Shown piece by piece: positions 24,683 through 34,070 of a stretch of DNA of 64,000 nucleotides. Numbering within the stretch: the first letter of the stretch is position 1; each line of letters opens with the position of its first letter. Both the position numbers and the translations under genes were made by a program. The stretch is from positions 4,289 to 68,288 of the forward strand of contig CAZXAU010000012.1 of the NCBI GenBank assembly GCA_964638675.1. The letters are read 5' to 3'. The notes beneath the pieces were generated by a model. That model made no database searches. It saw only the letters and a list, made by a program, of their open reading frames with translations, and was not told the DNA's origin. The stretch comes from SIG714 sp964638675. Its GTDB lineage: Bacteria; Bacillota; Clostridia; Oscillospirales; CAG-272.

Positions 24683-25549
24683 ATGAAAAGAATATTGATA
24701 GCCGGAAAAAACAGCTATGTCGGGGACAATCTCTCCGATTTGCTGACTGAGAACGGCAATGTTGTGAATGTCCTTGATATGATAGGCGATTCGTGGCGTA
24801 AAGCCGACTTTGGCGGATATGATGCTGTTGTAGCAGTTTTCGGCATAGTTCACCGAAAAAAAGGCAGTATACCTACAGATGTCTATTTTAAAATAAACAG
24901 CGAGCTGACATTTGAGCTTGCCAAATACGCAAAAAAAGCAGGAATAAAACAATTTGTGTTTTTCAGCTCAATGAGCGTCTACGGTCCGAGCGAAATGGTG
25001 ATAACTCATGATACCCGTCCTTGCCCTAAGGATGATTACGGCGCAAGCAAGCTCAAAGCTGAGGAGCTGTTGCTGACACTCGAGGATGAAACCTTCAAGG
25101 TTGCAATAGTGCGCCCCCCTATGGTCTACGGAAACGGTTGCAAGGGGAATTATAATGTAATAGCAAAATTTGTGAAGAAATTCCCTGTCTTTCCAAACTA
25201 CAGCAATGTAAGAAGCCTTATATATATAGGCAATGTGTGTGAATTTATTAAAAATCTGATCGACGGGGAGAAAAACGGCATTTACCTGCCGCAGGATGCA
25301 ACCCTCACATCCACGGTTGCTTTGGGTGAGGAGATATTGCGTGCCAACGGCAAGAAGATGAGAAAGACGAAGCTATTCAATCCTTTTATAACACTTGCAA
25401 AAAAAATGGGAATAAATTTTATCCGGAAATCATTCGGAACCTATTATTATGACACCGATTCAGATTTTGAGCATGTGGGAAAATACAGCTTTGGACAGGC
25501 AATAGCACTTTCCGAGGGAGCCGTAGAAACAGTAAAGGAAAACAAATGA
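24683..25549 (+). CDS. NAD-dependent epimerase/dehydratase (nucleotide-sugar modifying)
   Basis: The start is ATG 24683 (MKRILIAGK), with GATGAGG upstream; the extended frame upstream is unlikely. The 288-residue SDR enzyme has the Rossmann motif AGKNSYVGDNL, SSMSVYGPSE and the catalytic YGASK. The glycine motif is slightly unusual (K-N-S in place of the common A-N-G). It is close to sugar epimerases that act on UDP-linked hexosamines in polysaccharide clusters. Its stop overlaps the start of the next glycosyltransferase, so it is the first gene of the capsule operon. Confidence 0.8.
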   Translation: MKRILIAGKNSYVGDNLSDLLTENGNVVNVLDMIGDSWRKADFGGYDAVVAVFGIVHRKKGSIPTDVYFKINSELTFELAKYAKKAGIKQFVFFSSMSVYGPSEMVITHDTRPCPKDDYGASKLKAEELLLTLEDETFKVAIVRPPMVYGNGCKGNYNVIAKFVKKFPVFPNYSNVRSLIYIGNVCEFIKNLIDGEKNGIYLPQDATLTSTVALGEEILRANGKKMRKTKLFNPFITLAKKMGINFIRKSFGTYYYDTDSDFEHVGKYSFGQAIALSEGAVETVKENK

Positions 25550-26784
25550 AAAAAGACAAAGATATATTGCTGATGTGTCAGTTTTTCTATCCCGAATATG
25601 TTTCATCAGCCACACTGCCGTATGATACGGCAAAAAGGCTTTCGGAAGACGGATATAAAGTCGGTGCCCTTTGCGGATATCCGAAAGAATATACATCCGA
25701 AAAAGATCTTCCGATGAAAGAGATCAAGGACGGAATTGAAATAAAGCGGCTGAAATATCTTCAGATGAAAAGAGTAGGGAAGCTCGGCAAGCTTGTCAAT
25801 TATTTTTCATTTGCACTGTCTGTGTTTTTTAATCTTCACACGGCGAAAAGATATAAGGCAGTGATGGTCTACTCCAATCCTCCGCTTTTGCCCTTTTTTG
25901 CGGCCATGGCAAAAAAACTGTACGGTTGCAGACTGATCTTCGTATCATACGATGTATATCCCGAAATTGCAATGGCAGGAGGATATACGGGAAACGGTGG
26001 AATCATTGCAAAAGGACTTTCATTTGTCAACAAAAAGACCTTTAAAAATGCCGACAAGGTGATCGCTGTTTCGTCGGATATGGCAGAATTCCTGCGGAAG
26101 AATCGGAAGATCGCACCTGAAAAGGTCACAAGTGTGCCGAATTGGTATGAAGATGAGAAAATAGTCTCTTCTCCTGCACCCGTGCTGAAGGAAAAACTTT
26201 TTTCCTGCGATGCCGATGATTTTATTGTTTCATATTTCGGGAATCTCGGCGAGTGTCAGGATGAAAAAATACTTATCGATGTTATAGACAGACTGAAGGA
26301 TGAGAAAAAGATCAAGTTTGTTTTTGCAGGACACGGTACAAAAATTGAAAAGCTAAAGGAGACGGTAAAGCTCAACTCATATGAAAATGTGAGGGTCCTT
26401 CCGTTTTTGCATGGGGATGATTATAAAAATGCATTGGTACTTACAGATGTATTTACTGTTACCCTTATTGACGGTCTGTGCGGACTTTGTTCTCCGTCAA
26501 AGGCTTGCTGTTGCATGATGACGGGCAGACCTGTAATTGCCGTAATGGACAAAAACAGCGAGATAGGTTCGGATGTTGAGCACTCGGGGGCAGGAAGGTG
26601 CTTTGCAAACAGCGAGGGAGAGGAAGTTGCCGATTTTATTAAAATGCTTTCGCAAGATCGGTCTCTTTGCGAAAAAATGGGCGAAAGTTCAAGAAAGCTC
26701 TTTCTGGCGAAGTATGAGAAAAACATTTGTCTTGATAAATACCCGGATATTATAAAGCAGATCATCGGTGACCCACAAAAATAG
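25546..26784 (+). CDS. WbuB-like GT4 glycosyltransferase
   Basis: The 412-residue protein has the GT-B layout of WbuB/WbpH-type transferases, which add N-acetyl-fucosamine or similar sugars to lipid-linked O-antigen or capsule units. The N-terminal acceptor domain begins MCQFFYPEYVSSATLPYDTA. The C-terminal donor-binding domain has FVFAGHGTKIEKL and LCGLCSPSKACCCMMTGRPV, which replace the common E-x7-E GT4 region (SPSKxxxYMAAGKPV). It overlaps the upstream gene by four bases. The presence of CapF downstream fits FucNAc as the sugar, which is an inference. Confidence 0.82.
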   Translation: MKKDKDILLMCQFFYPEYVSSATLPYDTAKRLSEDGYKVGALCGYPKEYTSEKDLPMKEIKDGIEIKRLKYLQMKRVGKLGKLVNYFSFALSVFFNLHTAKRYKAVMVYSNPPLLPFFAAMAKKLYGCRLIFVSYDVYPEIAMAGGYTGNGGIIAKGLSFVNKKTFKNADKVIAVSSDMAEFLRKNRKIAPEKVTSVPNWYEDEKIVSSPAPVLKEKLFSCDADDFIVSYFGNLGECQDEKILIDVIDRLKDEKKIKFVFAGHGTKIEKLKETVKLNSYENVRVLPFLHGDDYKNALVLTDVFTVTLIDGLCGLCSPSKACCCMMTGRPVIAVMDKNSEIGSDVEHSGAGRCFANSEGEEVADFIKMLSQDRSLCEKMGESSRKLFLAKYEKNICLDKYPDIIKQIIGDPQK

Positions 26785-26860
26785 ATCATATCAGCATTAT
26801 GTTATGCAACTGAAAAAATGAAAGGTGTATATAATTGTATACAGTCAGGTATATGTGAAA

Positions 26861-28063
26861 ATGAAAATTCTTGTTACGGGAGCAAACGGCTTTGTCGGAA
26901 AAAATCTTTGTGAGGCACTGAAAAATATAAGGGATGGAAAAGACAGAACACATCCTGACATCAGAATAGACGATATATTCATGTATGATATAAATTCAAG
27001 TGCGGACGAATTCGAGGATTACTGTAAAAATGCTGACTTTGTTTTCAATTTCGCCGGAATCAATCGTCCTGAAATAAGCGATGATTTTTCTAAAGGAAAC
27101 AGAGATTTTGTTTCATATCTTATCGGGACGCTCGAAAAATACAACAACACCTGCCCTGTTATGCTTTCTTCTTCCATTCAGGCAACGCTTATAGGAAGAT
27201 ATAACGGAGAGTACGGAAGAAGCAAAAAAGCAGGTGAGGATATACTTTTTGAATACTCGGAAAGAACCGGTGCAAAGATTCTTGTTTACCGTTTTACAAA
27301 TGTTTTCGGTAAATGGTGCAGACCGAACTACAATTCGGCAGTTGCCACGTTTTGTTATAACAAGGCAAACGATCTTCCCGTACACGTCACTGATCCTTCG
27401 ATAGAGCTTGAGCTCCTTTATATCGACGATCTCGTGAGTGAGATGCTTTGTGCACTCGAGGGCAGGGAACACCGTTGCGATTTTGACGGCGTGAGTGCCG
27501 TTTTTAAAGAGGACGGAAAATACTGTGCTCCCACTGTCACGCATAAGGTGACTCTCGGAAAAATAGTTTCGACACTCGACAGCTTTTGTGCACAGCCTAA
27601 AACACTTGTAATGCCCGAGATACCTATGGGAAGCTTTGAGAAAAAGCTTTATTCTACATATCTTTCATACCTGCCAAAGGAAAAGATCACTGTAGATCTG
27701 AATATGCATTGCGATGCAAGAGGAAGTTTCACCGAGCTCATGCGTACCGAAAAATGCGGTCAGTTCAGCGTCAACATTTCAAAGCCGGGCATAAAAAAAG
27801 GAGAACACTGGCATAATTCAAAATGGGAGATATTTATCGTTGTTTCGGGGCACGGACTTATCAGACAGAGAAAAATTGACAGCGATGAGATCATAGACTT
27901 TGAGGTAACCGGAAAAGAGCTGAAGGCGGTTCAGATCATTCCGGGGTATACACACAGCATTATAAATCTTTCGGACAGCGAAGACCTTGTCACTATCATG
28001 TGGGCAAATGAACAGTTTGATGATAAAAAGCCAGAAACTTATGCTCTTGAGGTAGAGCAGTAA
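26861..28063 (+). CDS. CapF-like bifunctional reductase (SDR plus cupin)
   Basis: CapF works in UDP-L-FucNAc synthesis, reducing the intermediate made by CapE. This 400-residue protein has the same two parts: an N-terminal SDR domain (ILVTGANGFVGKNL, MLSSSIQAT, YGRSKKAGE as Tyr/Lys site) and a C-terminal cupin (residues about 285-400) with metal-binding GEHWHNSKWEIFIVV. Start ATG 26861 is chosen because it begins the canonical Rossmann strand; an upstream GTG at 26825 is less likely. CapE and CapG genes, which complete the pathway, are not in this cluster. The substrate may therefore differ, or those genes lie elsewhere. Confidence 0.82.
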   Translation: MKILVTGANGFVGKNLCEALKNIRDGKDRTHPDIRIDDIFMYDINSSADEFEDYCKNADFVFNFAGINRPEISDDFSKGNRDFVSYLIGTLEKYNNTCPVMLSSSIQATLIGRYNGEYGRSKKAGEDILFEYSERTGAKILVYRFTNVFGKWCRPNYNSAVATFCYNKANDLPVHVTDPSIELELLYIDDLVSEMLCALEGREHRCDFDGVSAVFKEDGKYCAPTVTHKVTLGKIVSTLDSFCAQPKTLVMPEIPMGSFEKKLYSTYLSYLPKEKITVDLNMHCDARGSFTELMRTEKCGQFSVNISKPGIKKGEHWHNSKWEIFIVVSGHGLIRQRKIDSDEIIDFEVTGKELKAVQIIPGYTHSIINLSDSEDLVTIMWANEQFDDKKPETYALEVEQ

Positions 28064-28113
28064 AATTCGGTCAAAAGAGATAAGACGATTGCAGAACAGA
28101 TCCGGAGAGCGGG

Positions 28114-28147
28114 TGATCTTCCGGAATTCACAGTTCCGGGCAGATCA
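28114..28147 (+). promoter_or_regulatory. hairpin between capF and the polymerase gene
   Basis: TGATC-tt-CCGGAA pairs with TTCCGG-gca-GATCA. There is no T tail. It may stabilise or regulate the downstream message inside the cluster. Confidence 0.4.
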
Positions 28148-28197
28148 TCAAAATTACAACACGATCTGAAAAATATATTATATAACGGAGAAAAAAG

Positions 28198-29505
28198 ATG
28201 TTTGCAGGGTATATTGCACTTCTATTTTGCATTTTGATAATAAACAGAATACTTTTCGGATTGCGGATAATGCCGACCGACATCTTTTCGATCGTATGGT
28301 GCGTGTTTGCAGGAACGGCAAGTATAGGTGCATACGGAAACTATACGACTACCTTTGAAACCAATCTTATGGTCATGGTGACAATAGTGACATTTGACCT
28401 TATTTTCACGCTTATATATTCATTCAAGAACAGAGCAGGCGACCGGATATATATGGATGATATGAAAAGCGGAAGCGAGAAAGAATTCTTCGAGAGTACC
28501 GTAATCAATCATCCGATCATAGTACTTGTTAATGTTGTATGCTGGGCTTTTTGTTTCCCGCTTCTTCGCAGAACGATCCCAATTCTGTTTTCTGAAGGCT
28601 TTGAGGCACTCAGACGTTATGTGTTTAATTTTGAAGACGCCGCAATAATGTCTACCAATACAGAGCTTGTGATAGTGTGGATAATTCAGCCTGCATTTGT
28701 TGCCACGATGGCTATTGCTGCCGCTGCAGTTATTTTTAAATTCAAGGGAAGATTTTTGCTTCTTGGAATGGCGGTTGCAGATGTCGGTATATCTACCCTC
28801 ATATTTGCAGGAAGGGGAATGATAGTCAAACTTATCTCGCTTTTTGTCATGTCTATCATTATTGCATCGGGAAAGCGAATATTCAAGGTTCTGATCAGAA
28901 ATAAATGGCTTGTTTTGCTTCTGGTCATAGGAGTTGTAGTTGTAATTTCGATTACAGCCGAGCGTTCGTTCCTCGGTTATACTATTATGCAGAATCTTTA
29001 CACATATATGGCAGGACCGTTTATATACCTGCAGCGAGTGCTTGAAGAATATCCGCTCTATTCGACAGATATGCTTTGGGGAACTGCGACATTCGGTTGC
29101 TTTTTTTCGGCTATCGGCATAGTCGGAAAGATCTTCTTCAAAACTGATTTTAACGCACCGGAGTATACAATACCGCTTGTTACGGCTAACTATCTCGATA
29201 TCAGTGAATCAGGATCAATGAATTCAATGACAACAATGATATATCCATTCCTCAGGGACTTCGGATATCCCGGGCTTTTCATCGGCCCCATGATATATGC
29301 GGTGTTTGCCGCTCTGATGATGCGTAATTTTGAAAAGCAGCGAAGTTTCAGAACCTTCTGCCTTATGGCTTATGTTATGCACACGCTTGCCTTCTCTGTG
29401 CAGAATCTTGTTTTTCTCAAGTTTGAGTCGCTGTCAATAATAGTTTTTATAATAGTTTTTACGACCGGAATAAGGATCAAAAACGGAAAACTTATAGTTT
29501 CCTGA
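28198..29505 (+). CDS. Wzy-like oligosaccharide repeat-unit polymerase
   Basis: The 435-residue protein has about ten to twelve membrane segments, with a large outside loop near residues 270-350 (AERSFLGYTIMQNLYTYMAG, and then ISESGSMNSMTTMIYPFLRDFG), typical of O-antigen/capsule repeat polymerases. Proteins of this family are poorly conserved, so the call rests on topology, the GxxGS-like loop motif and the gene neighbourhood. A GGAG site lies upstream of the ATG. No Wzx flippase is present in the cluster, so export must rely on a distant gene. Confidence 0.75.
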   Translation: MFAGYIALLFCILIINRILFGLRIMPTDIFSIVWCVFAGTASIGAYGNYTTTFETNLMVMVTIVTFDLIFTLIYSFKNRAGDRIYMDDMKSGSEKEFFESTVINHPIIVLVNVVCWAFCFPLLRRTIPILFSEGFEALRRYVFNFEDAAIMSTNTELVIVWIIQPAFVATMAIAAAAVIFKFKGRFLLLGMAVADVGISTLIFAGRGMIVKLISLFVMSIIIASGKRIFKVLIRNKWLVLLLVIGVVVVISITAERSFLGYTIMQNLYTYMAGPFIYLQRVLEEYPLYSTDMLWGTATFGCFFSAIGIVGKIFFKTDFNAPEYTIPLVTANYLDISESGSMNSMTTMIYPFLRDFGYPGLFIGPMIYAVFAALMMRNFEKQRSFRTFCLMAYVMHTLAFSVQNLVFLKFESLSIIVFIIVFTTGIRIKNGKLIVS

Positions 29506-29539
29506 TTTTATCACATTAAAATATTTATGAGGTTTATAT

Positions 29540-30508
29540 ATGTCCGATATTAAAGTAAGCATCACATCACTTGCATACAATCAGGAAAAATATGTTGCCA
29601 AAGCAATAGAAAGCTTCCTTGCACAGAAAACAACATTTGATTTTGAGATACTGATAAATGATGACTGTTCTACAGACGGTACTACCGAGATAATCAGGGA
29701 GTATGAGAGAAAGTATCCCGGAAAGGTCATAGGGGTGTACCACGACGAGAATCAGTATTCAAAAGGAATAAAACCGGGAGTGGCACTTCGCCGTATGGCA
29801 AAAGGTGAGTATATCGCATTTTGCGAGTGTGATGATTTCATGACAGATGAGTACAAGCTTCAGAAGCAATTCGATTATATGGAAGCCCATCCCGAATGCT
29901 CGATCTGTACACATGCCGTCACTACGGTCGATTCTTACGGAAACCCCACACCGAAGCTGACACGGCAGAATGTCGGCGACAGGGACTATGATGCCGGTGA
30001 GGTTATAGCACTCGGCGATAATAATTTTCCTACATCATCAATGATGATCAGAAAAAAATTTGACAGCGAATACCCCGAATTCTATTATAAATGTCCTGTA
30101 GGGGATTATCCGATGCAGGTATATATGACAATGTGCGGATATCTGCACTATATTGATGAATTTATGTCATGTTACCGTCTCAACGCCGATTCTTCATGGA
30201 CGAACAGAATACAGTCAAGCGATAAGAAGCTTGTTGCACACTATGAAAAACTTATAGAATCGCTTGTATCAATGGATGAATATTCAAAAGGAAAATATTC
30301 ATTACAGATAAGTGGGCAGATAAACAAATATAATTTGCTGATCGGTCTGATAAAGCATGATATTAAAAGGATCTATTCATCAAGCAAAAAAGCGGATATG
30401 AACGGACTGCCGAAATCGGTCAGAATCGGAAGATATATTCCGAGTGCATATTATGTTTTCAGAAAGCTGAGAACTGTAAAGAGAAATAAAAAGTATAAGG
30501 GAAAATAA
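29540..30508 (+). CDS. family 2 glycosyltransferase
   Basis: The 322-residue GT-A enzyme has the nucleotide-sugar fold: VSITSLAYNQEKYVAKAIES, INDDCSTDGTTEII, KGEYIAFCECDDF as the DxD-like metal site, and CTHAVTTVD. It probably adds one sugar to the lipid-linked capsule unit. Sugar identity is not predictable. It is the last gene of the cluster. The C-terminus is basic (RKLRTVKRNKKYKGK), suggesting membrane association. No terminator hairpin is evident between it and the dnaB leader. Confidence 0.88.
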   Translation: MSDIKVSITSLAYNQEKYVAKAIESFLAQKTTFDFEILINDDCSTDGTTEIIREYERKYPGKVIGVYHDENQYSKGIKPGVALRRMAKGEYIAFCECDDFMTDEYKLQKQFDYMEAHPECSICTHAVTTVDSYGNPTPKLTRQNVGDRDYDAGEVIALGDNNFPTSSMMIRKKFDSEYPEFYYKCPVGDYPMQVYMTMCGYLHYIDEFMSCYRLNADSSWTNRIQSSDKKLVAHYEKLIESLVSMDEYSKGKYSLQISGQINKYNLLIGLIKHDIKRIYSSSKKADMNGLPKSVRIGRYIPSAYYVFRKLRTVKRNKKYKGK

Positions 30509-30556
30509 TATAACAGCATACAACTATTTTTTCGTTAATACTTATATCATCAGTGT

Positions 30557-30687
30557 GGGGGAGGTACCCTACGTGACGTGTACGGTTTATAGTGAAGAGC
30601 TAAAAGTTAAAAGATAAGTACACCCATACCCCTTCCTATACTAAAATTTTTGAGGGGAAGGTGAAATTTTCTACAGAAAGCTCCCCC
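30557..30687 (+). promoter_or_regulatory. structured leader upstream of dnaB
   Basis: GGGGGAG (30557-30563) is complementary to CTCCCCC (30681-30687), enclosing about 117 bases that hold a further CCTTCC/GGAAGG pair. It lies between the GT2 gene and dnaB and ends about 40 bases before the dnaB start. It could be a long-range RNA stem controlling dnaB-tilS-hpt-ftsH. I recognise no riboswitch class. Confidence 0.4.
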
Positions 30688-30728
30688 GAGTAAAAAACAA
30701 AAGCTAACTACATTGAAAGGTGAAGCAT

Positions 30729-32057
30729 ATGGATAAGTTGTCAAGAAAAATACCGTTCAGCCTGGAAGCGGAGCAGGCTGTTCTCGGTTCTATATTGCTC
30801 GACCCAGCGAAATTTGATCTTATTGCTGAGAATGGACTTTCTGTTTCGGAATTTTATCTTGAAGAGCACAGGGAGATTTTTGCGGCAATGCAGAAGCTGT
30901 ATCTGTCTAGCCGCAACATTGATCTTGTCACACTTATAGACAATATAGTTGCCGAGGGAACATTTGATAAAGAGCGTTCAATTGCATACATAAAGACTAT
31001 TACAGATATAGTCCCTTCCGCTTCAAACATACTTGATTATATTAAGATAGTCAAGGACAAGTGGCTCAAACGCAGGATAATCGAGGTTTGCGAAGAATCC
31101 TGCGATATGGCATACACCGACGGCAATGAGGGAAAAGAGCTGCTTGATGCTGTTTCGGGAAGTATTTATTCGCTTGCAGACAATGTAGTCAAGCACGATT
31201 TCAAGCATATCAGAGAAGTAATAATCGATACATATGCAGAGATAAGAAATTCGGGTTCGGATGACCCGTCAAAGCACGGACTGTCAACAGGCTTTTCGGT
31301 GGTAGATGACGTGCTTGTCGGAATGAGTCCGGGCGACCTTGTTCTTGTAGGAGCACGCCCGGGTATGGGTAAAACGGCGTTTGCAATAAATATGTCGGTC
31401 AATGCCGCAAGGAGCAGCGGCAAGGCGGTCTGCATTTTTTCACTTGAAATGTCGGCGGTTCAGCTCGCACTCCGTATGCTCTCGAGCGAGGCGATGATAA
31501 ATAGCAAGACACTGCGTTCGGGAAAACTGCAACCCGAGGAATGGAATAAACTTGCCGAAGCATCGGGATATCTTTCTGAATGCAATATTTTTATAGACGA
31601 CACCCCCGGAATCGGAGTTGCGGCAATGCGTGCAAAGCTCCGCAGAATTAAAAATCTGGGACTGATAGTTGTCGATTACCTTGGACTTATGCAATCGGAC
31701 AAGAGAAATGAAAACAGGGTAAACGAGGTAGCTGATATTTCGAGAAACTTGAAGCTTCTCGCAAAAGAGCTCGGCGTGCCGATAATATGCTGTGCACAGC
31801 TTTCAAGAGGTCCTGAGGGAAGAGAAAACAAAAAGCCTATGCTTTCAGACCTGCGTGATTCCGGAGCTATCGAGCAGGATGCCGATGTTGTAATGTTCAT
31901 CTACCGTGAGGAATACTATAAAGAAGACAGCCAAAAACAGAATGAGGCGGAGATAATAATTGCAAAGAACAGACACGGTTCTGTTTCAAATGTCAAGCTC
32001 GGATGGTTCGGAGAGTTTACTAAATTTTCAACACTTTCCAACCGAGAGGATAACTGA
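30729..32057 (+). CDS. dnaB: replicative DNA helicase DnaB
   Basis: The hexameric helicase unwinds DNA at the replication fork. From ATG 30729 (GAAAGG eight bases upstream) the protein has 442 residues, the normal length. The N-terminal domain (IPFSLEAEQAVLGSILLDP) and RecA-like ATPase are complete: Walker A GARPGMGKT near residue 210, Walker B LIVVDYLGLM, and H4/motif segments AQLSRGPEGR and SDLRDSGAIEQDAD. It leads an operon with tilS, hpt and ftsH, and dnaD and the DnaI-like loader lie 25 kb away beyond the phage block, which suggests that they were once close neighbours. Confidence 0.95.
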   Translation: MDKLSRKIPFSLEAEQAVLGSILLDPAKFDLIAENGLSVSEFYLEEHREIFAAMQKLYLSSRNIDLVTLIDNIVAEGTFDKERSIAYIKTITDIVPSASNILDYIKIVKDKWLKRRIIEVCEESCDMAYTDGNEGKELLDAVSGSIYSLADNVVKHDFKHIREVIIDTYAEIRNSGSDDPSKHGLSTGFSVVDDVLVGMSPGDLVLVGARPGMGKTAFAINMSVNAARSSGKAVCIFSLEMSAVQLALRMLSSEAMINSKTLRSGKLQPEEWNKLAEASGYLSECNIFIDDTPGIGVAAMRAKLRRIKNLGLIVVDYLGLMQSDKRNENRVNEVADISRNLKLLAKELGVPIICCAQLSRGPEGRENKKPMLSDLRDSGAIEQDADVVMFIYREEYYKEDSQKQNEAEIIIAKNRHGSVSNVKLGWFGEFTKFSTLSNREDN

Positions 32058-33473
32058 TTGGTTATGACACAAGCAGAAATAAAATTCAACGATATAATTC
32101 ACTCAAAAAAAATGCTCGACGGTGCCAAAGGTGTGCTGGTCGGATTCTCGGGCGGCGCAGATTCTTCGGCACTGCTTGATATGCTGAATAGAGAGTGCGG
32201 AAAAAGGGGAATATCTCTTACAGCGGTCCATGTCAACCATATGATAAGAGGACAGGAGGCTGAACGGGATGAAGAATTCTGCAAAGAGCTTTGCGGAGAA
32301 AAGGGAATACGATTTATTTCGATAAAAAGGGATATCCCGGCTATTGCTAAGGAAAGAAAGCAGGGACTTGAGGAATGTGCCCGGAGCATCCGGTATGAAG
32401 CATTTGAATCGATCTGCAAAGAATACGGAATCGATCTTATTGCCACGGCACACAATGCCGATGATAATCTCGAAACCCTGATATTCAATATTGTGCGCGG
32501 ATGCGGAAGCAGTGGGATGTCGGCTATTTCTCCTGTGAGAGGGAATATAATACGTCCGCTTATTTCCTGCACGAAAAAAGAAATAATTGAGTATTGCAGT
32601 CAAAAGGGAATATCATACGTAACCGACAGCACAAATTCCGACACGGAATATACGAGAAATTTTATAAGACATCTTGTCCTGCCTCAACTCAGACAGATAA
32701 ACTGCCATGCTGAGGAAAATGCCTTTTCGGCTTGTGAAAAAATGCGTGAGATCAACGAATTTCTCGACCATACAGCAGGTATGCAGAATGGAGTTTTTCT
32801 TCCGGAATTGCACCAGGCTCTGATCAAGCGGATGTTTGCGAACGAATATGCCGAGTATGCGAAAAATAGCGACAGTGCAGTGCTCAGCGAGAAAAATTAT
32901 GACGATTTTGTATCACTTGTTAAGAGCGAAAAGATCAATTCGTTTTTGTCTCTTCCCGGAAAGATAAGAGTCTGCATAGACAACGATCACCGTGCGGTGT
33001 TTGATAAAGATGAAAGAAAAAAAGACAGGCAGAGCGGTGCACAATGTGATGGTAAACGGTTTTATCTGAAAAAGGGAATCAATTTGATAGATGAGCTCGA
33101 CTGTGTGGCGGTTCTTTCGGATCACGGAGAAGATATTACATATAAGGACCAAAATATTTACAATTTATCTATAAAACAAACGCTATATTTTGATACAATA
33201 ACACAAGTTGAACGATTATATATCCGTGCGAGAATACCGGGTGACGAATACAGGTACGGCGGTATGACAAGAAAGATCAAAAAACTGCTCACACCACTCC
33301 ATCTTACAGGCGATGAAAAGGCAAGCTATCCGGTTGTTTGCGACGAAAACGGAATATTATATCTTCCCGGTTTTCGTCAGCGTGAGAGCGTAAACGGAAT
33401 GAAATCACAAATCAAATTATCAATACAAATATTCATGTTCAGAAAGAAAGCTTTTGGAGGCGAAAATGACTGA
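32058..33473 (+). CDS. tilS: tRNA(Ile)-lysidine synthase
   Basis: TilS modifies C34 of tRNA-Ile(CAU) to lysidine using ATP. The PP-loop SGGADSSALLDML is at residues about 30-42, with VHVNHMIRG and AHNADDNLETLIFN downstream. The C-terminal substrate domain (YIRARIPGDEYRYGG, KKLLTPLHL) is present, giving the usual 460-470 residues. The start could be TTG 32058 (seven bases after GAGAGGA) or ATG 32064. The gene abuts dnaB directly and overlaps the start of hpt by eight bases. This tilS-hpt-ftsH order is common in Firmicutes. Confidence 0.95.
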   Translation: MVMTQAEIKFNDIIHSKKMLDGAKGVLVGFSGGADSSALLDMLNRECGKRGISLTAVHVNHMIRGQEAERDEEFCKELCGEKGIRFISIKRDIPAIAKERKQGLEECARSIRYEAFESICKEYGIDLIATAHNADDNLETLIFNIVRGCGSSGMSAISPVRGNIIRPLISCTKKEIIEYCSQKGISYVTDSTNSDTEYTRNFIRHLVLPQLRQINCHAEENAFSACEKMREINEFLDHTAGMQNGVFLPELHQALIKRMFANEYAEYAKNSDSAVLSEKNYDDFVSLVKSEKINSFLSLPGKIRVCIDNDHRAVFDKDERKKDRQSGAQCDGKRFYLKKGINLIDELDCVAVLSDHGEDITYKDQNIYNLSIKQTLYFDTITQVERLYIRARIPGDEYRYGGMTRKIKKLLTPLHLTGDEKASYPVVCDENGILYLPGFRQRESVNGMKSQIKLSIQIFMFRKKAFGGEND

Positions 33474-34044
33474 AGAGTTTTACAATATGCGGGCAAAGGA
33501 TATCGGAAGAGTCCTTGTCAGTGAAAAAGAAATCGAGCAGATAATTATACGGCTCGCTAAAGAGATCGACAATGATGTTGAAGGAAGCGAGAAAAAGCTT
33601 CTTCTCATTTGTGTACTTAAGGGAAGTATGATCTTTACAGCGGATCTGATGAGAAAGATAAAAACTCCGCTTGAACTCGACTTTATAAAGGCATCTTCTT
33701 ATGGAAGCGGTACTGTAAGCAGCGGGCAGCTGAAAATATCACTTGAATGTTCGGATCATGATTGGAAAAACACAAATGTTCTGATCGTTGAGGATATAGT
33801 GGACAGCGGAAACACGCTCAGCAGACTTGTCAGATTCTTCAGAAATAAGGGTGCGGAATATGTAAAGACCTGCACTCTGCTTGATAAACCCGAGCGTCGT
33901 GAGGTCGATTTCGATCCCGATTTCGTAGGAGCAAGAGTTCCGAACGAATTTGTTGTCGGTTACGGACTTGATGCCGCTGAAAGTTATAGGGAATTGCCCT
34001 TTGTAGGCGTATTGAAAGACGAAATCATCCAAAAATATATATAA
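33466..34044 (+). CDS. hpt: hypoxanthine phosphoribosyltransferase
   Basis: This purine-salvage enzyme makes IMP/GMP from the base and PRPP. The start is ATG 33466 (MTEEFYNMRAKDIG) after TTTGGAGG, giving 192 aa. The PRPP-binding motif VLIVEDIVDSGNTLSRL is clear, as are LICVLKGSMIFTADL and the C-terminal FVVGYGLDAAESYRELPFVG. It overlaps tilS by eight bases and is followed by ftsH after 26 bases. In Bacillus, Hpt and TilS regulate ftsH expression, a known connection that may apply here. Confidence 0.95.
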   Translation: MTEEFYNMRAKDIGRVLVSEKEIEQIIIRLAKEIDNDVEGSEKKLLLICVLKGSMIFTADLMRKIKTPLELDFIKASSYGSGTVSSGQLKISLECSDHDWKNTNVLIVEDIVDSGNTLSRLVRFFRNKGAEYVKTCTLLDKPERREVDFDPDFVGARVPNEFVVGYGLDAAESYRELPFVGVLKDEIIQKYI

Positions 34045-34070
34045 TCAGATTATTAATTTACGGAGGAAGA

